In this document: positions 1 to 8,098 of the stretch, piece by piece | How the letters are laid out: the number at the start of each line of letters is the position of its first letter | How positions within the stretch are numbered: the stretch's first letter is position 1 | Assembly: GCA_902566315.1 (NCBI GenBank) | Contig: CACFIL010000001.1 | Location: forward strand, 71,977-135,976 | Origin: an uncultured Pelagibacteraceae bacterium | GTDB lineage: Bacteria > Pseudomonadota > Alphaproteobacteria > Pelagibacterales > Pelagibacteraceae | Length of the DNA stretch: 64,000 nucleotides | Direction: 5' to 3' | Position numbers and translations under genes: made by a program | The notes under the pieces: model-generated | What the model was told of the DNA's origin: nothing | What the model saw: the letters and a program-made list of their open reading frames with translations, nothing else | Databases searched by the model: none

Positions 1-854
1 GCTAAGTTTGTATCAATTTCAATTCCTCTATTCATTGGTCCTGGATGCATTATTAAAGCATCCTCTTTAGCATATTTAATTTTATCAGGTGTTAAGCCAT
101 AATACTCATAGTATTCTCTGTTGGATGATAGAAACGAGCTTGTCATTCTTTCATTCTGTAATCTTAACATCATTACTATGTCGCAGTCTTTAACTCCTTT
201 TTTCATATCAGAAAAAATATTTACACCGAATTTTTCAATTTCATTTGGCATCAAATTTGTAGGGGCTACGATGTTCACATCTGCACCCAACATGTTTAGA
301 AGATAAATATTTGATCTTGCTACTCTTGAATGTAGTATATCTCCACATATTGCAATTTTAAGACCTTCTATTTTTTTTCTTCTATTTATAATTGTTAAAG
401 CATCCAATAATGCTTGTGTAGGATGTTCTCTTCTACCATCACCTGCATTTAATACTGCACAATTAACTTTTTGGGATAGAAGGTTGCAAGCACCTGAGTC
501 TTGATGTCTTATTACAATAATGTCTGGGTGCATCGCATTTAAGGTCATGGCTGTATCAATTAGCGTTTCACCTTTTTTGATAGCAGAATTTGTAATATTC
601 ATTGACATTACATCTGCACCTAATCTTTTTCCTGCTAATTCAAATGAGCTCTGTGTTCTTGTTGATGGTTCAAAAAATAAATTTATTTGAGTTTTCCCAT
701 TTAAAATATCTATTTTTTTATTTTTACTTTTATTTAATTCTATAAATTTGGAGGCTTCATTCAGGATAGTGGTAACATCACTAACAGTTAAATCCTGGAT
801 ACCTAATAAATGTTTCTGAGATATTTTAATAGCTTTTTTGGATTTAGTTGCCAT
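1..854 (-). CDS. pyrB: Aspartate carbamoyltransferase catalytic chain, 3' end outside window
   Basis: Catalyses carbamoyl phosphate plus aspartate to carbamoyl aspartate, the first committed step of pyrimidine synthesis in the cytoplasm. I translated the minus strand from the ATG at 854: the protein opens [20 protein letters not shown] and carries the carbamoyl-phosphate signature [13 protein letters not shown] followed by the family [10 protein letters not shown] motif and an [10 protein letters not shown] motif near the edge. About 284 residues are present; the family has about 310, so only the C-terminal tail is lost. ruvX lies 42 bases upstream on the same strand, suggesting co-transcription. 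Identification is secure. Confidence 0.95.
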   Translation of the reverse strand, partial: MATKSKKAIKISQKHLLGIQDLTVSDVTTILNEASKFIELNKSKNKKIDILNGKTQINLFFEPSTRTQSSFELAGKRLGADVMSMNITNSAIKKGETLIDTAMTLNAMHPDIIVIRHQDSGACNLLSQKVNCAVLNAGDGRREHPTQALLDALTIINRRKKIEGLKIAICGDILHSRVARSNIYLLNMLGADVNIVAPTNLMPNEIEKFGVNIFSDMKKGVKDCDIVMMLRLQNERMTSSFLSSNREYYEYYGLTPDKIKYAKEDALIMHPGPMNRGIEIDTNL

Positions 855-896
855 TAAAATTAACTCTATAACTATATAGTATTAACTATGCAACCA

Positions 897-1352
897 TTAA
901 TTTTGAATAAAATCTAAAGCACCTTGTAAGATAAACGCTGCTGCAAACTTATCAATATCTTTCTCTCTTTTACTAACATTTATATCTAATTCACTTGATA
1001 AATTGAAAGCACCAACAGTAGACAATCTTTCATCCCACAAAGACACAGGGATATCAATTTTATTCGAAATATTGATTGCTATATCTTTTGCTGATTGTGA
1101 AGATTTTCCGTAAGTGCCATCCATATTTATTGGGTTGCCTATAATAATTCCTCTGATGTCATATTCTGCAATAATACTTTCTAGTTTATCAATTAATTTA
1201 CCTTGTTTAGAATTATCTAAAGTTTGAAGTGGAGTGGCAATTTTTTGATTATAATCACTTATTGCAATCCCAATCCTTTTTGTGCCTAAATCTATACCCA
1301 ATAATCTTGAACCACTTGATAATTTGTTTTTGAATTCATTAATTGTGATCAT
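897..1352 (-). CDS. ruvX: Putative pre-16S rRNA nuclease / Holliday junction resolvase-like YqgF
   Basis: The protein has the RNase H-like fold motif LLGIDLGTKRIGIAISD at residues 18-34, the central IIIGNPINMDGTYG segment and the late LWDERLSTVGA acidic motif, all typical of YqgF/RuvX. At 151 residues it has normal family length. YqgF matures the 5' end of 16S rRNA in E. coli; a resolvase role was the older proposal. It lies upstream of pyrB on the same strand and is divergent from gatC with only about 50 bases between, so both promoters must sit in that gap. Confidence 0.93.
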   Translation of the reverse strand: MITINEFKNKLSSGSRLLGIDLGTKRIGIAISDYNQKIATPLQTLDNSKQGKLIDKLESIIAEYDIRGIIIGNPINMDGTYGKSSQSAKDIAINISNKIDIPVSLWDERLSTVGAFNLSSELDINVSKREKDIDKFAAAFILQGALDFIQN

Positions 1353-1402
1353 ATTGTATATTTTTAACTTAAGTGGTAGTTTGCGACATTATTTTTTACC
1401 AT

Positions 1403-1690
1403 ATGACGATAGATCTTAAAACTGTAAAACACATATCAAAATTAGCAAGGATCTCACTTGAAGAGAAAAAAGCTGAAAAATTGGCAGATGATATGAATTC
1501 TATATTTGAATTTATTGAAAAATTAAACGAGCTAAAAACCGAGAATATTGAACCATTAACCTCTATAGCTGTAACCACTTTAAGATTCAGAGAAGATAAA
1601 ATAACTAGCGATAATATAAGAGAAAAAATTCTTAAAAATTCTCCTGAAAAAAATGACGATTTTTTTGTCGTACCGAAAGTAGTCGAGTAA
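1403..1690 (+). CDS. gatC: Asp-tRNA(Asn)/Glu-tRNA(Gln) amidotransferase subunit C
   Basis: This is the small stabilising subunit of the GatCAB amidotransferase, which converts mischarged Glu-tRNA(Gln) and Asp-tRNA(Asn) to the amidated forms. The 95-residue protein begins [20 protein letters not shown] and ends with REDKITSD and VVPKVVE, matching the family. I chose the ATG at 1403, not the in-frame ATG at 1373, because the extra ten residues are not GatC-like. Its stop overlaps the gatA start in a TAATG arrangement, implying translational coupling. Confidence 0.95.
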   Translation: MTIDLKTVKHISKLARISLEEKKAEKLADDMNSIFEFIEKLNELKTENIEPLTSIAVTTLRFREDKITSDNIREKILKNSPEKNDDFFVVPKVVE

Positions 1691-3147
1691 TGACAGAAAT
1701 AACATCTTTGAGCCTTTTTGAATTAATTAAAAATATTAAAGAAAAAAAAATATCGTCAAATGAAGTTGCAAAATCTTTTATTGATAGATCTGAAAAATCA
1801 AAAAAACTTAATGCATATGTAACTGAAAATTTTGAAAATTGTCTTCAACTTTCAAAAGAGTTTGATAACAAACCAAATTTTGATTTAAAACTTCCGGGTA
1901 TTCCAATTGCTGTAAAAGATCTATTTTGTACAAATGAAGTAAGAACGACAGCTGGAAGCAATATCTTAAATAATTTTGTACCAACATATGAATCTACTGT
2001 AACACAAAATATATGGAACGAGGGAGGCATATTGCTTGGCAAACTTAATTGTGATGAATTTGCAATGGGATCATCTAATGAAACAAGTTTTTTTGGCAAT
2101 GTTCAAAACCCAATCGCAGAAGATTTAGTTCCTGGTGGATCATCTGGTGGTTCTTCAGCGGCTTTAGCAGCTAATTTAACACCTGTAACAATAGGCACTG
2201 ACACTGGTGGATCTATTAGGCAACCTGCCTCCTTCACTGGTACAGTAGGACTAAAACCTACTTATGGCAGCTGTTCAAGATATGGAATTGTTGCTTTTGC
2301 ATCATCTCTAGATCAAGCAGGTCCAATGAGCAAAGATGTCAAAGATAGCTCCATTCTTTTAGAGGTGATCTCATCATTTGATAAAAAAGATTCAACCTCA
2401 ATTGATTTTAAAAGAAATAATTATTCATCAGAGCTAACTAGAAATATTAAAGGTTTAAAAATCGGTATTCCAAAAGAATATAGAGTTGATGGGATGCCAG
2501 ACGAAATTGAGAAACTTTGGAAAAAAGGTATTGAGTATGCAAAAGATTGTGGAGCAGAAATAATTGATATTTCATTACCTCATACTAGCTATGCTTTACC
2601 AACTTATTATATTGTAGCGCCAGCTGAAGCATCATCTAATTTAGCAAGATATGATGGTGTTAAATATGGTCTAAGATCTTCCGGGGAAAGTTTAATTGAT
2701 ATGTATGAAAAAACTAGATCAGAAGGTTTTGGAGAAGAAGTAAAGAGAAGGATAATGATAGGCACCTATGTTTTATCTTCTGGATATTATGATGCTTACT
2801 ATCTCAAAGCTCAAAAGGTTAGACAATTAATTAAACAAGATTTTGATCAAGCATATAATAAAGTTGATGCTATTTTAACACCTTCAACACCTAGTTCTGC
2901 ATTTAAAATAGGAGAAAAATCTAATGATCCAGTTTCAATGTATTTAAATGATATATTTACTGTTCCAGTAAACCTTGCAGGTTTACCTGGGATTTCAATA
3001 CCTGCAGGTACAGATAAAAATAATTATCCATTAGGTTTACAAATAATAGGTAAACCGTTTGATGAACAAACGGTTTTAAATATTGCTTATTCAATGGAGG
3101 AAAAAATCAATTATAAAAATTATATAAGTGATTGGTGGATGCAATAA
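1690..3147 (+). CDS. gatA: Asp-tRNA(Asn)/Glu-tRNA(Gln) amidotransferase subunit A
   Basis: This amidase-signature subunit hydrolyses glutamine and passes ammonia to GatB. The Ser-cisSer-Lys triad is visible: Lys76 in [10 protein letters not shown], then the glycine/serine run [13 protein letters not shown] and [12 protein letters not shown]. The 485-residue length is normal. It is the second gene of gatCAB; its TAA overlaps the gatB ATG at 3147. Together the three genes imply that this organism makes Gln-tRNA, and possibly Asn-tRNA, by the indirect route. Confidence 0.97.
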   Translation: MTEITSLSLFELIKNIKEKKISSNEVAKSFIDRSEKSKKLNAYVTENFENCLQLSKEFDNKPNFDLKLPGIPIAVKDLFCTNEVRTTAGSNILNNFVPTYESTVTQNIWNEGGILLGKLNCDEFAMGSSNETSFFGNVQNPIAEDLVPGGSSGGSSAALAANLTPVTIGTDTGGSIRQPASFTGTVGLKPTYGSCSRYGIVAFASSLDQAGPMSKDVKDSSILLEVISSFDKKDSTSIDFKRNNYSSELTRNIKGLKIGIPKEYRVDGMPDEIEKLWKKGIEYAKDCGAEIIDISLPHTSYALPTYYIVAPAEASSNLARYDGVKYGLRSSGESLIDMYEKTRSEGFGEEVKRRIMIGTYVLSSGYYDAYYLKAQKVRQLIKQDFDQAYNKVDAILTPSTPSSAFKIGEKSNDPVSMYLNDIFTVPVNLAGLPGISIPAGTDKNNYPLGLQIIGKPFDEQTVLNIAYSMEEKINYKNYISDWWMQ

Positions 3148-4622
3148 TGTCAAAAAATAATTCGGAATATTTAATTGAAAGAAAAGATAATGTTTATGAA
3201 GTTGTTATAGGACTTGAAGTTCATGCCCAAGTAACATCAAATTCAAAACTTTTTTCATCTTCTTCAACAAAATTTGGTGCGGAACCTAACACTCAAGTAA
3301 GCTTAGTTGATGCAGCTTTTCCAGGCATGCTTCCAGTAATAAATGAATTTTGTGTTAAACAAGCTATAAAAACTGGCATTGGTTTAAAAGCTAAGATCAA
3401 TAATAAATCTGTTTTTGATAGAAAGAATTATTTTTATGCCGATTTACCTCAGGGGTATCAAATTTCACAATATAAATACCCAATTGTCGGTGAGGGTAAT
3501 GTTATTTTGGATATGCCTGAAGGTCAAAAACAAGTTGGGATAGAAAGATTACATTTAGAGCAGGATGCAGGAAAAAGTATTCATGATGTTGACCCAAGAA
3601 ATACACTAGTTGATCTTAATAGATCGGGTGTAGCTTTAATGGAGATTGTTAGTAAGCCTGATCTAAGATCGCCAGATGAAGTGAATGCTTATATAAAAAA
3701 ACTTAGATCTATTATGAGATATTTAGGAACTTGCGATGGGAATATGCAAGAGGGATCGTTGAGAGCAGATGTTAATGTGTCTGTAAGAATAAAAGGATCG
3801 ACAGATTTAGGGACAAGATGTGAAATAAAAAATGTTAATTCTATAAAGTTCATGCAAATGGCAATTATTTATGAAGCAAATAGACAAGTTGATTTAATAG
3901 AAGAAGGTGAGGAAATAGATCAAGAAACAAGGCTTTTTGATACAAAAAAAAATGAAACAAGATCAATGAGGTCAAAAGAAGATGCTCATGATTATAGATA
4001 CTTTCCAGATCCAGATTTACTTCCATTAGAAATTACGGATGAATTTATTGATCAACTAAAATCTGAAATCCCTGAATTACCAGATGATAAAAAGAAGAGA
4101 TTTATTGATGAATTTAAAGTGTCACCTTATGAGGCAACAATACTGGTCTCTGATATCGATACAGCTAAATATTTTGAAGAAGTAGTTGCCAAAATGGGTA
4201 AAAACCGTGACATGAAACTAGCCGTAAATTGGATTACAGGAGAATTATTTGCAGTTTTAAATGAAAAAAATATTGAAATTGCTCAAAGTCCAATAAGTGC
4301 AAAAAATTTGGCAAAATTGATTAATTTAATTAAAAATGGAACAATCTCAGGAAAAATTGCTAAGACAATATTTGAGTTAATGTTAGATGGTGACATAGAC
4401 CCTCAAATAATTGTTGAGGAAAAAGGGTTAAAGCAAGAAAGTGATCCAAAAGCATTAGAGGCATTAATTGATAAAATAATCAATGATAACAGAGAAAAAG
4501 CTATTGAGTATAAACAAGGAAAAGAAAAGCTATTTGGCTTCTTTGTTGGACAGGCAATGAAAGCTTCTGGTGGAAAAGCTAACCCTCAATTAATTAATGA
4601 AATATTAAAGAAGAAACTTTAA
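3147..4622 (+). CDS. gatB: Asp-tRNA(Asn)/Glu-tRNA(Gln) amidotransferase subunit B
   Basis: This is the tRNA-binding and kinase subunit of GatCAB. Family hallmarks are [12 protein letters not shown] near residue 20, [32 protein letters not shown], and a C-terminal YqeY-like tail ending [17 protein letters not shown] start it at the ATG at 3147 (491 residues), which overlaps the gatA stop; the in-frame ATG at 3132 would add five unneeded residues inside gatA. Its translation is probably coupled to that of gatA. Confidence 0.96.
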   Translation: MSKNNSEYLIERKDNVYEVVIGLEVHAQVTSNSKLFSSSSTKFGAEPNTQVSLVDAAFPGMLPVINEFCVKQAIKTGIGLKAKINNKSVFDRKNYFYADLPQGYQISQYKYPIVGEGNVILDMPEGQKQVGIERLHLEQDAGKSIHDVDPRNTLVDLNRSGVALMEIVSKPDLRSPDEVNAYIKKLRSIMRYLGTCDGNMQEGSLRADVNVSVRIKGSTDLGTRCEIKNVNSIKFMQMAIIYEANRQVDLIEEGEEIDQETRLFDTKKNETRSMRSKEDAHDYRYFPDPDLLPLEITDEFIDQLKSEIPELPDDKKKRFIDEFKVSPYEATILVSDIDTAKYFEEVVAKMGKNRDMKLAVNWITGELFAVLNEKNIEIAQSPISAKNLAKLINLIKNGTISGKIAKTIFELMLDGDIDPQIIVEEKGLKQESDPKALEALIDKIINDNREKAIEYKQGKEKLFGFFVGQAMKASGGKANPQLINEILKKKL

Positions 4623-4659
4623 TTTAACTAAACCTATAGTCATTATATAATTAAGATAG

Positions 4660-5310
4660 ATGGGAAAGAATATTGAAATTTCTGAAAAAATCGAGAAATA
4701 TATTAATAATTTTAGTTTTAAACTAAACTCAGTTCAAAAAGAAATCATAGATTATAATAATACCCTTGGAAATGAAAAAAGAATGCAAGTAGCAATATCT
4801 CAATGTCATTTTCTACATTTAATAATAAAAATATCTAATATAAAAAATGTGCTTGAGATTGGAACTTTTACTGGTTTAAGTGCACTTTCTATTGCCCTTG
4901 CACTTCCTGATGATGGAAAACTTACAGCACTTGATAAAGACCAAGAGACAAACAAGATTGCAGTAAGTTTTTTTAAGAAAGCTAATCAAGATAAAAAAAT
5001 TCAAACGATTGTAAAACCTGCGCTAGATAGTTTAGATGAATTAAAAAAACAAAAATATGATATGGTTTTTATTGATGCTGATAAGCTTAACTATAAAGAA
5101 TATTATGAAAAATCATTAAAAATAATAAAAAAAGGTGGTTTGATCATTATTGATAATGTTTTATGGCATGGTGAAGTTGCAGATGAAGATAATATGGATA
5201 AATTTACATTAAATATTAGAGAATTAAATGAGCATGTATCAACTGATAAAAGAGTAGAACAAATAATTATCCCATTAGGAGATGGAATGACTGTTTGTAG
5301 AGTTTTATAA
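4660..5310 (+). CDS. O-methyltransferase, caffeoyl-CoA/catechol type
   Basis: This is a class I SAM-dependent methyltransferase of the small O-methyltransferase family (216 residues). The SAM motif I is VLEIGTFTGLSALSIALALP, followed by the acidic LTALDKD, a metal-binding VFIDADKLNYKEYY segment and IIIDNVLWHGEV. These fit the caffeoyl-CoA O-methyltransferase-like group, whose members methylate catechols in a metal-dependent way. The bacterial substrate cannot be read from sequence. It overlaps the next gene, trhO, by one base (TAATG); bacterial relatives include the tRNA modifier TrmR, so a tRNA role next to trhO is an attractive guess only. Confidence 0.85.
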   Translation: MGKNIEISEKIEKYINNFSFKLNSVQKEIIDYNNTLGNEKRMQVAISQCHFLHLIIKISNIKNVLEIGTFTGLSALSIALALPDDGKLTALDKDQETNKIAVSFFKKANQDKKIQTIVKPALDSLDELKKQKYDMVFIDADKLNYKEYYEKSLKIIKKGGLIIIDNVLWHGEVADEDNMDKFTLNIRELNEHVSTDKRVEQIIIPLGDGMTVCRVL

Positions 5311-6212
5311 TGTTCAATATTTTTGGTTTTTATAAATTTAAAAAACTTAATAATCTTAAAAAATTGAAAAATAGATTAGAAAATAATCTTAAAGATTATG
5401 AAATTAGAGGATCAATAATAATTTCACCCGAAGGTGTTAATGGAACAATTTCAGATAAAAAAAATAACCTTTTAAAATTCAATAAAATTCTAAAAAAAAT
5501 ATTATCTATAAAAAAATTTAATTCAGAAAATAATTCTAATAGTAAATTTGATCCATTTCATAAACTTAAAATTAAAATCAAAAAAGAAGTTGTTCCAATG
5601 GGTTTTAAAGTTAGAAACTATAATTTTCCTAAGAACAACCTAAATCCAAGGGAATGGAATAAAATAATTAAAAAAAAGGATACAGTTTTGATAGATGCAC
5701 GGAAATCTTTTGAGTATGATGTGGGTACTTTCAAAAAATCTTTAAATCCAAATATAGAAAACTTTCGTGAATTTCCTAAATATTTAAATCAATTTAAAAA
5801 TAGCGAAAATATAGCAATGTTTTGTACAGGCGGTATCAGGTGCGAAAAAGCAAATATTTATTTGAAAAAAAAAGGATTTAAAAATGTATATGTTTTAAAA
5901 GGCGGAATTATTAATTATCTGAAAAATATTAATAAAAAAAATAGTCAATGGAACGGCGAATGTTTTGTTTTTGATAATAGAGTTTCAATAAAACATGGCT
6001 TGAGGCAGGGGAGTTATTCAATTTGTAGTGGTTGCAGAAAACCTGTTTCTATCAAAGAAAAAAAATCTTCTAAATATTTAGAAGGCATTCATTGTCCAAA
6101 ATGTCACGATTCTTTAACAGATGATCAAAAATCAAGATTTGCTATGAGGCAAAAACAGATATTACTTGCAAAAAAATTAGGTAAGAGACATATCTTCAAA
6201 AAAGAATATTAA
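5310..6212 (+). CDS. trhO: Rhodanese-domain tRNA uridine-34 hydroxylase
   Basis: TrhO (YceA) hydroxylates uridine 34 of certain tRNAs, an oxygen-dependent route to 5-hydroxyuridine. Visible features are an N-terminal alpha/beta segment with RGSIIISPEGVNGTIS, a rhodanese domain with active-site loop MFCTGGIRCEKA, and a cysteine-rich C-terminal tail (CSGCRKP, HCPKCHDSL) ending in a basic helix. The 300-residue length is normal for the family. It starts at the ATG overlapping the methyltransferase stop, so the two are probably co-translated. Confidence 0.9.
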   Translation: MFNIFGFYKFKKLNNLKKLKNRLENNLKDYEIRGSIIISPEGVNGTISDKKNNLLKFNKILKKILSIKKFNSENNSNSKFDPFHKLKIKIKKEVVPMGFKVRNYNFPKNNLNPREWNKIIKKKDTVLIDARKSFEYDVGTFKKSLNPNIENFREFPKYLNQFKNSENIAMFCTGGIRCEKANIYLKKKGFKNVYVLKGGIINYLKNINKKNSQWNGECFVFDNRVSIKHGLRQGSYSICSGCRKPVSIKEKKSSKYLEGIHCPKCHDSLTDDQKSRFAMRQKQILLAKKLGKRHIFKKEY

Positions 6213-6229
6213 AATAATAATTAATTTAT

Positions 6230-7591
6230 ATGGACTTGCTTAAAGAAAATATTCCTGTGCTTGTAAGAAAACTTGCAATACCAGCAAGCGTTGGAACGCT
6301 CTTTCAAACTCTATACAATATTGTAGATACATTTTATTCTGGACTAATTTCACCAGAGGCTCTATCAGCTTTGAGTAAATCTTTTCCAATATACTTTATA
6401 ATTGTTGCAACATCTATTGGTGTTACTGTAGGTGGAACTTCATTGATAGGAAATAGTATTGGAGAAAAAAATGAAAAAAATGCTTCGTACTATTTTACTC
6501 ATATTATAATTTATGGTTTACTAATTTCAGTTTTTATAACATTTATAGGTCTCTATTTTTCAGAAAAGGTATTTAATCTGATGGGATCAACTCAAGAAAT
6601 TACAAATTTGGGTCTCCAATATACAAATATAATGTTTTATGGATCATTCCTATTTTTCCTTGTTGTTTCATTAAATTCGCTTTTACATGCTGAAGGAGAT
6701 ACAAAAACATACAGAAATGTTTTAATCCTTAGTTTTCTTTTAAATATAATTTTAAATCCTATTTTAATATTTGGGTTTTTATTTATTCCTGCAATGGGAA
6801 TGATGGGAATAGGTTTATCAACAATTATTGCACAATTAATAGCATTTCTAATTATTCTTTTTAAAGTTTTACAAAATCCACGTGTTAAAAAAATTACAAT
6901 TGAATATTTTAATGTAAAATTTATTTTTTTAAAAAATATTTTCTTTCAATCAATGCCAATATCTATTGCAATTTGTGGATATGCTGTAGCAGCTACATTT
7001 ATTTTCACTTATGTTGGTCAGACAAGTGAACTAGCAGTTGCTGGGTATGGTGCAGCTACGAGAATAGAGCAGGTTGTTTTACTGCCAATACTGGGAATAA
7101 ATACTGCAATAATCTCAATTATAGCTCAAAACTTTGGTGCAAATAACTTTGATAGAGTTAAAGAGACTTACTTCGTTTCAATTAAATATGGCCTTATCTT
7201 GATGGTTTTTTCAGGGATATTAGTTTATTTAACAGCCGATATAGTTCCAAGGTTTTTTTCTAGCAACGAAGTGGTATTAGAATATGGAAGAAGGTATTTA
7301 AAAATTGCAGCTTTCATATTACCGGCTTACCCAATTTTCTTTTTATCAAACGGTTTTTTTATGGGATTAAAAAAATCTAATTATGCAATGGTCAATAATA
7401 TGATGAGAAATGTACTAGTGCCAATATGTGTTTTCTATTTAGCTAAATACTTATCAGCAGACTTTGATACTTTTTTTTGGCTATGGTTCGTTTTCCAGTG
7501 GACACTATCTATACTTTTATTTACGTATGTTAGTTATTATATAAAAAAAAAATTAGATAAATCTAGCACTGTCCTTAATCCACAACCATAA
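6230..7591 (+). CDS. MATE family efflux transporter
   Basis: This inner-membrane multidrug/Na+ or H+ antiporter has 453 residues and about twelve hydrophobic segments. It opens with the family-typical IPVLVRKLAIPASVGTLFQT and NIVDTFYSGLIS, with the second half repeating the fold from VAGYGAATRIEQVVLLPIL. The substrate is unknown. The last 39 bases overlap the convergent soxG gene, so the two transcripts are complementary at their 3' ends. Confidence 0.9.
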   Translation: MDLLKENIPVLVRKLAIPASVGTLFQTLYNIVDTFYSGLISPEALSALSKSFPIYFIIVATSIGVTVGGTSLIGNSIGEKNEKNASYYFTHIIIYGLLISVFITFIGLYFSEKVFNLMGSTQEITNLGLQYTNIMFYGSFLFFLVVSLNSLLHAEGDTKTYRNVLILSFLLNIILNPILIFGFLFIPAMGMMGIGLSTIIAQLIAFLIILFKVLQNPRVKKITIEYFNVKFIFLKNIFFQSMPISIAICGYAVAATFIFTYVGQTSELAVAGYGAATRIEQVVLLPILGINTAIISIIAQNFGANNFDRVKETYFVSIKYGLILMVFSGILVYLTADIVPRFFSSNEVVLEYGRRYLKIAAFILPAYPIFFLSNGFFMGLKKSNYAMVNNMMRNVLVPICVFYLAKYLSADFDTFFWLWFVFQWTLSILLFTYVSYYIKKKLDKSSTVLNPQP

Positions 7592-8098
7592 ATCTTCAGA
7601 AAAAGATCTTCTTACAAAAAGATTAATTTCATTGATTTCTTTATGGTGGATAATCACATCTGTATGATTTAACAGGGTTTGTGTAACTGAGTTTTTAGTT
7701 TTTTTGAAACTTTCATAATTAAATGGCGATCCAGAGGAAAGAAGATCAAACGTCTTATTGCCTTTTATATTAATACAAATCCATTGATTTGAAACATCAA
7801 CGACTGAACCAAAATTAAGTTTTGAAATTTCATTAAAAAGGTTATTGAATAATTGTCGATTTTCGCCGTTAAAATATACTAACCATTCGTCTGGACTTAA
7901 CCACAGCGTACTGTATTGTTGATTTGATGAACTTGTATTTGGCTCAATAGGTAAAATTATAGATAAGATTTTTCCTATTTTGGTAAAAAATTCTTTCTTT
8001 TTTCCTCTTAAATTTATTTTTACAATTGGTTCAGATAAAGAAATTTCGAGACCTTCAAATGAACCTTTTTCAAATTTAGGATATTCTTGATTAAGCAT
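7553..8098 (-). CDS. soxG: Sarcosine oxidase gamma subunit
   Basis: This is the small subunit of heterotetrameric sarcosine oxidase. The 181-residue protein has the family core LWLSPDEWLVYFN, VVDVSNQWICINIKG and DLLSSGSPFNYE, and ends with RRSFSEDLWLWIKD. It overlaps the soxA stop by 8 bases and is the last gene of the minus-strand soxBDAG operon. Its own 3' end overlaps the convergent MATE gene by 39 bases. The assignment rests on both sequence pattern and operon position. Confidence 0.9.
   Translation of the reverse strand: MLNQEYPKFEKGSFEGLEISLSEPIVKINLRGKKKEFFTKIGKILSIILPIEPNTSSSNQQYSTLWLSPDEWLVYFNGENRQLFNNLFNEISKLNFGSVVDVSNQWICINIKGNKTFDLLSSGSPFNYESFKKTKNSVTQTLLNHTDVIIHHKEINEINLFVRRSFSEDLWLWIKDSARFI

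Noticed and set aside
121-306. Open frame on the plus strand inside pyrB
   Set aside because: It lies antisense to a clear pyrB frame on the minus strand and shows no family features.
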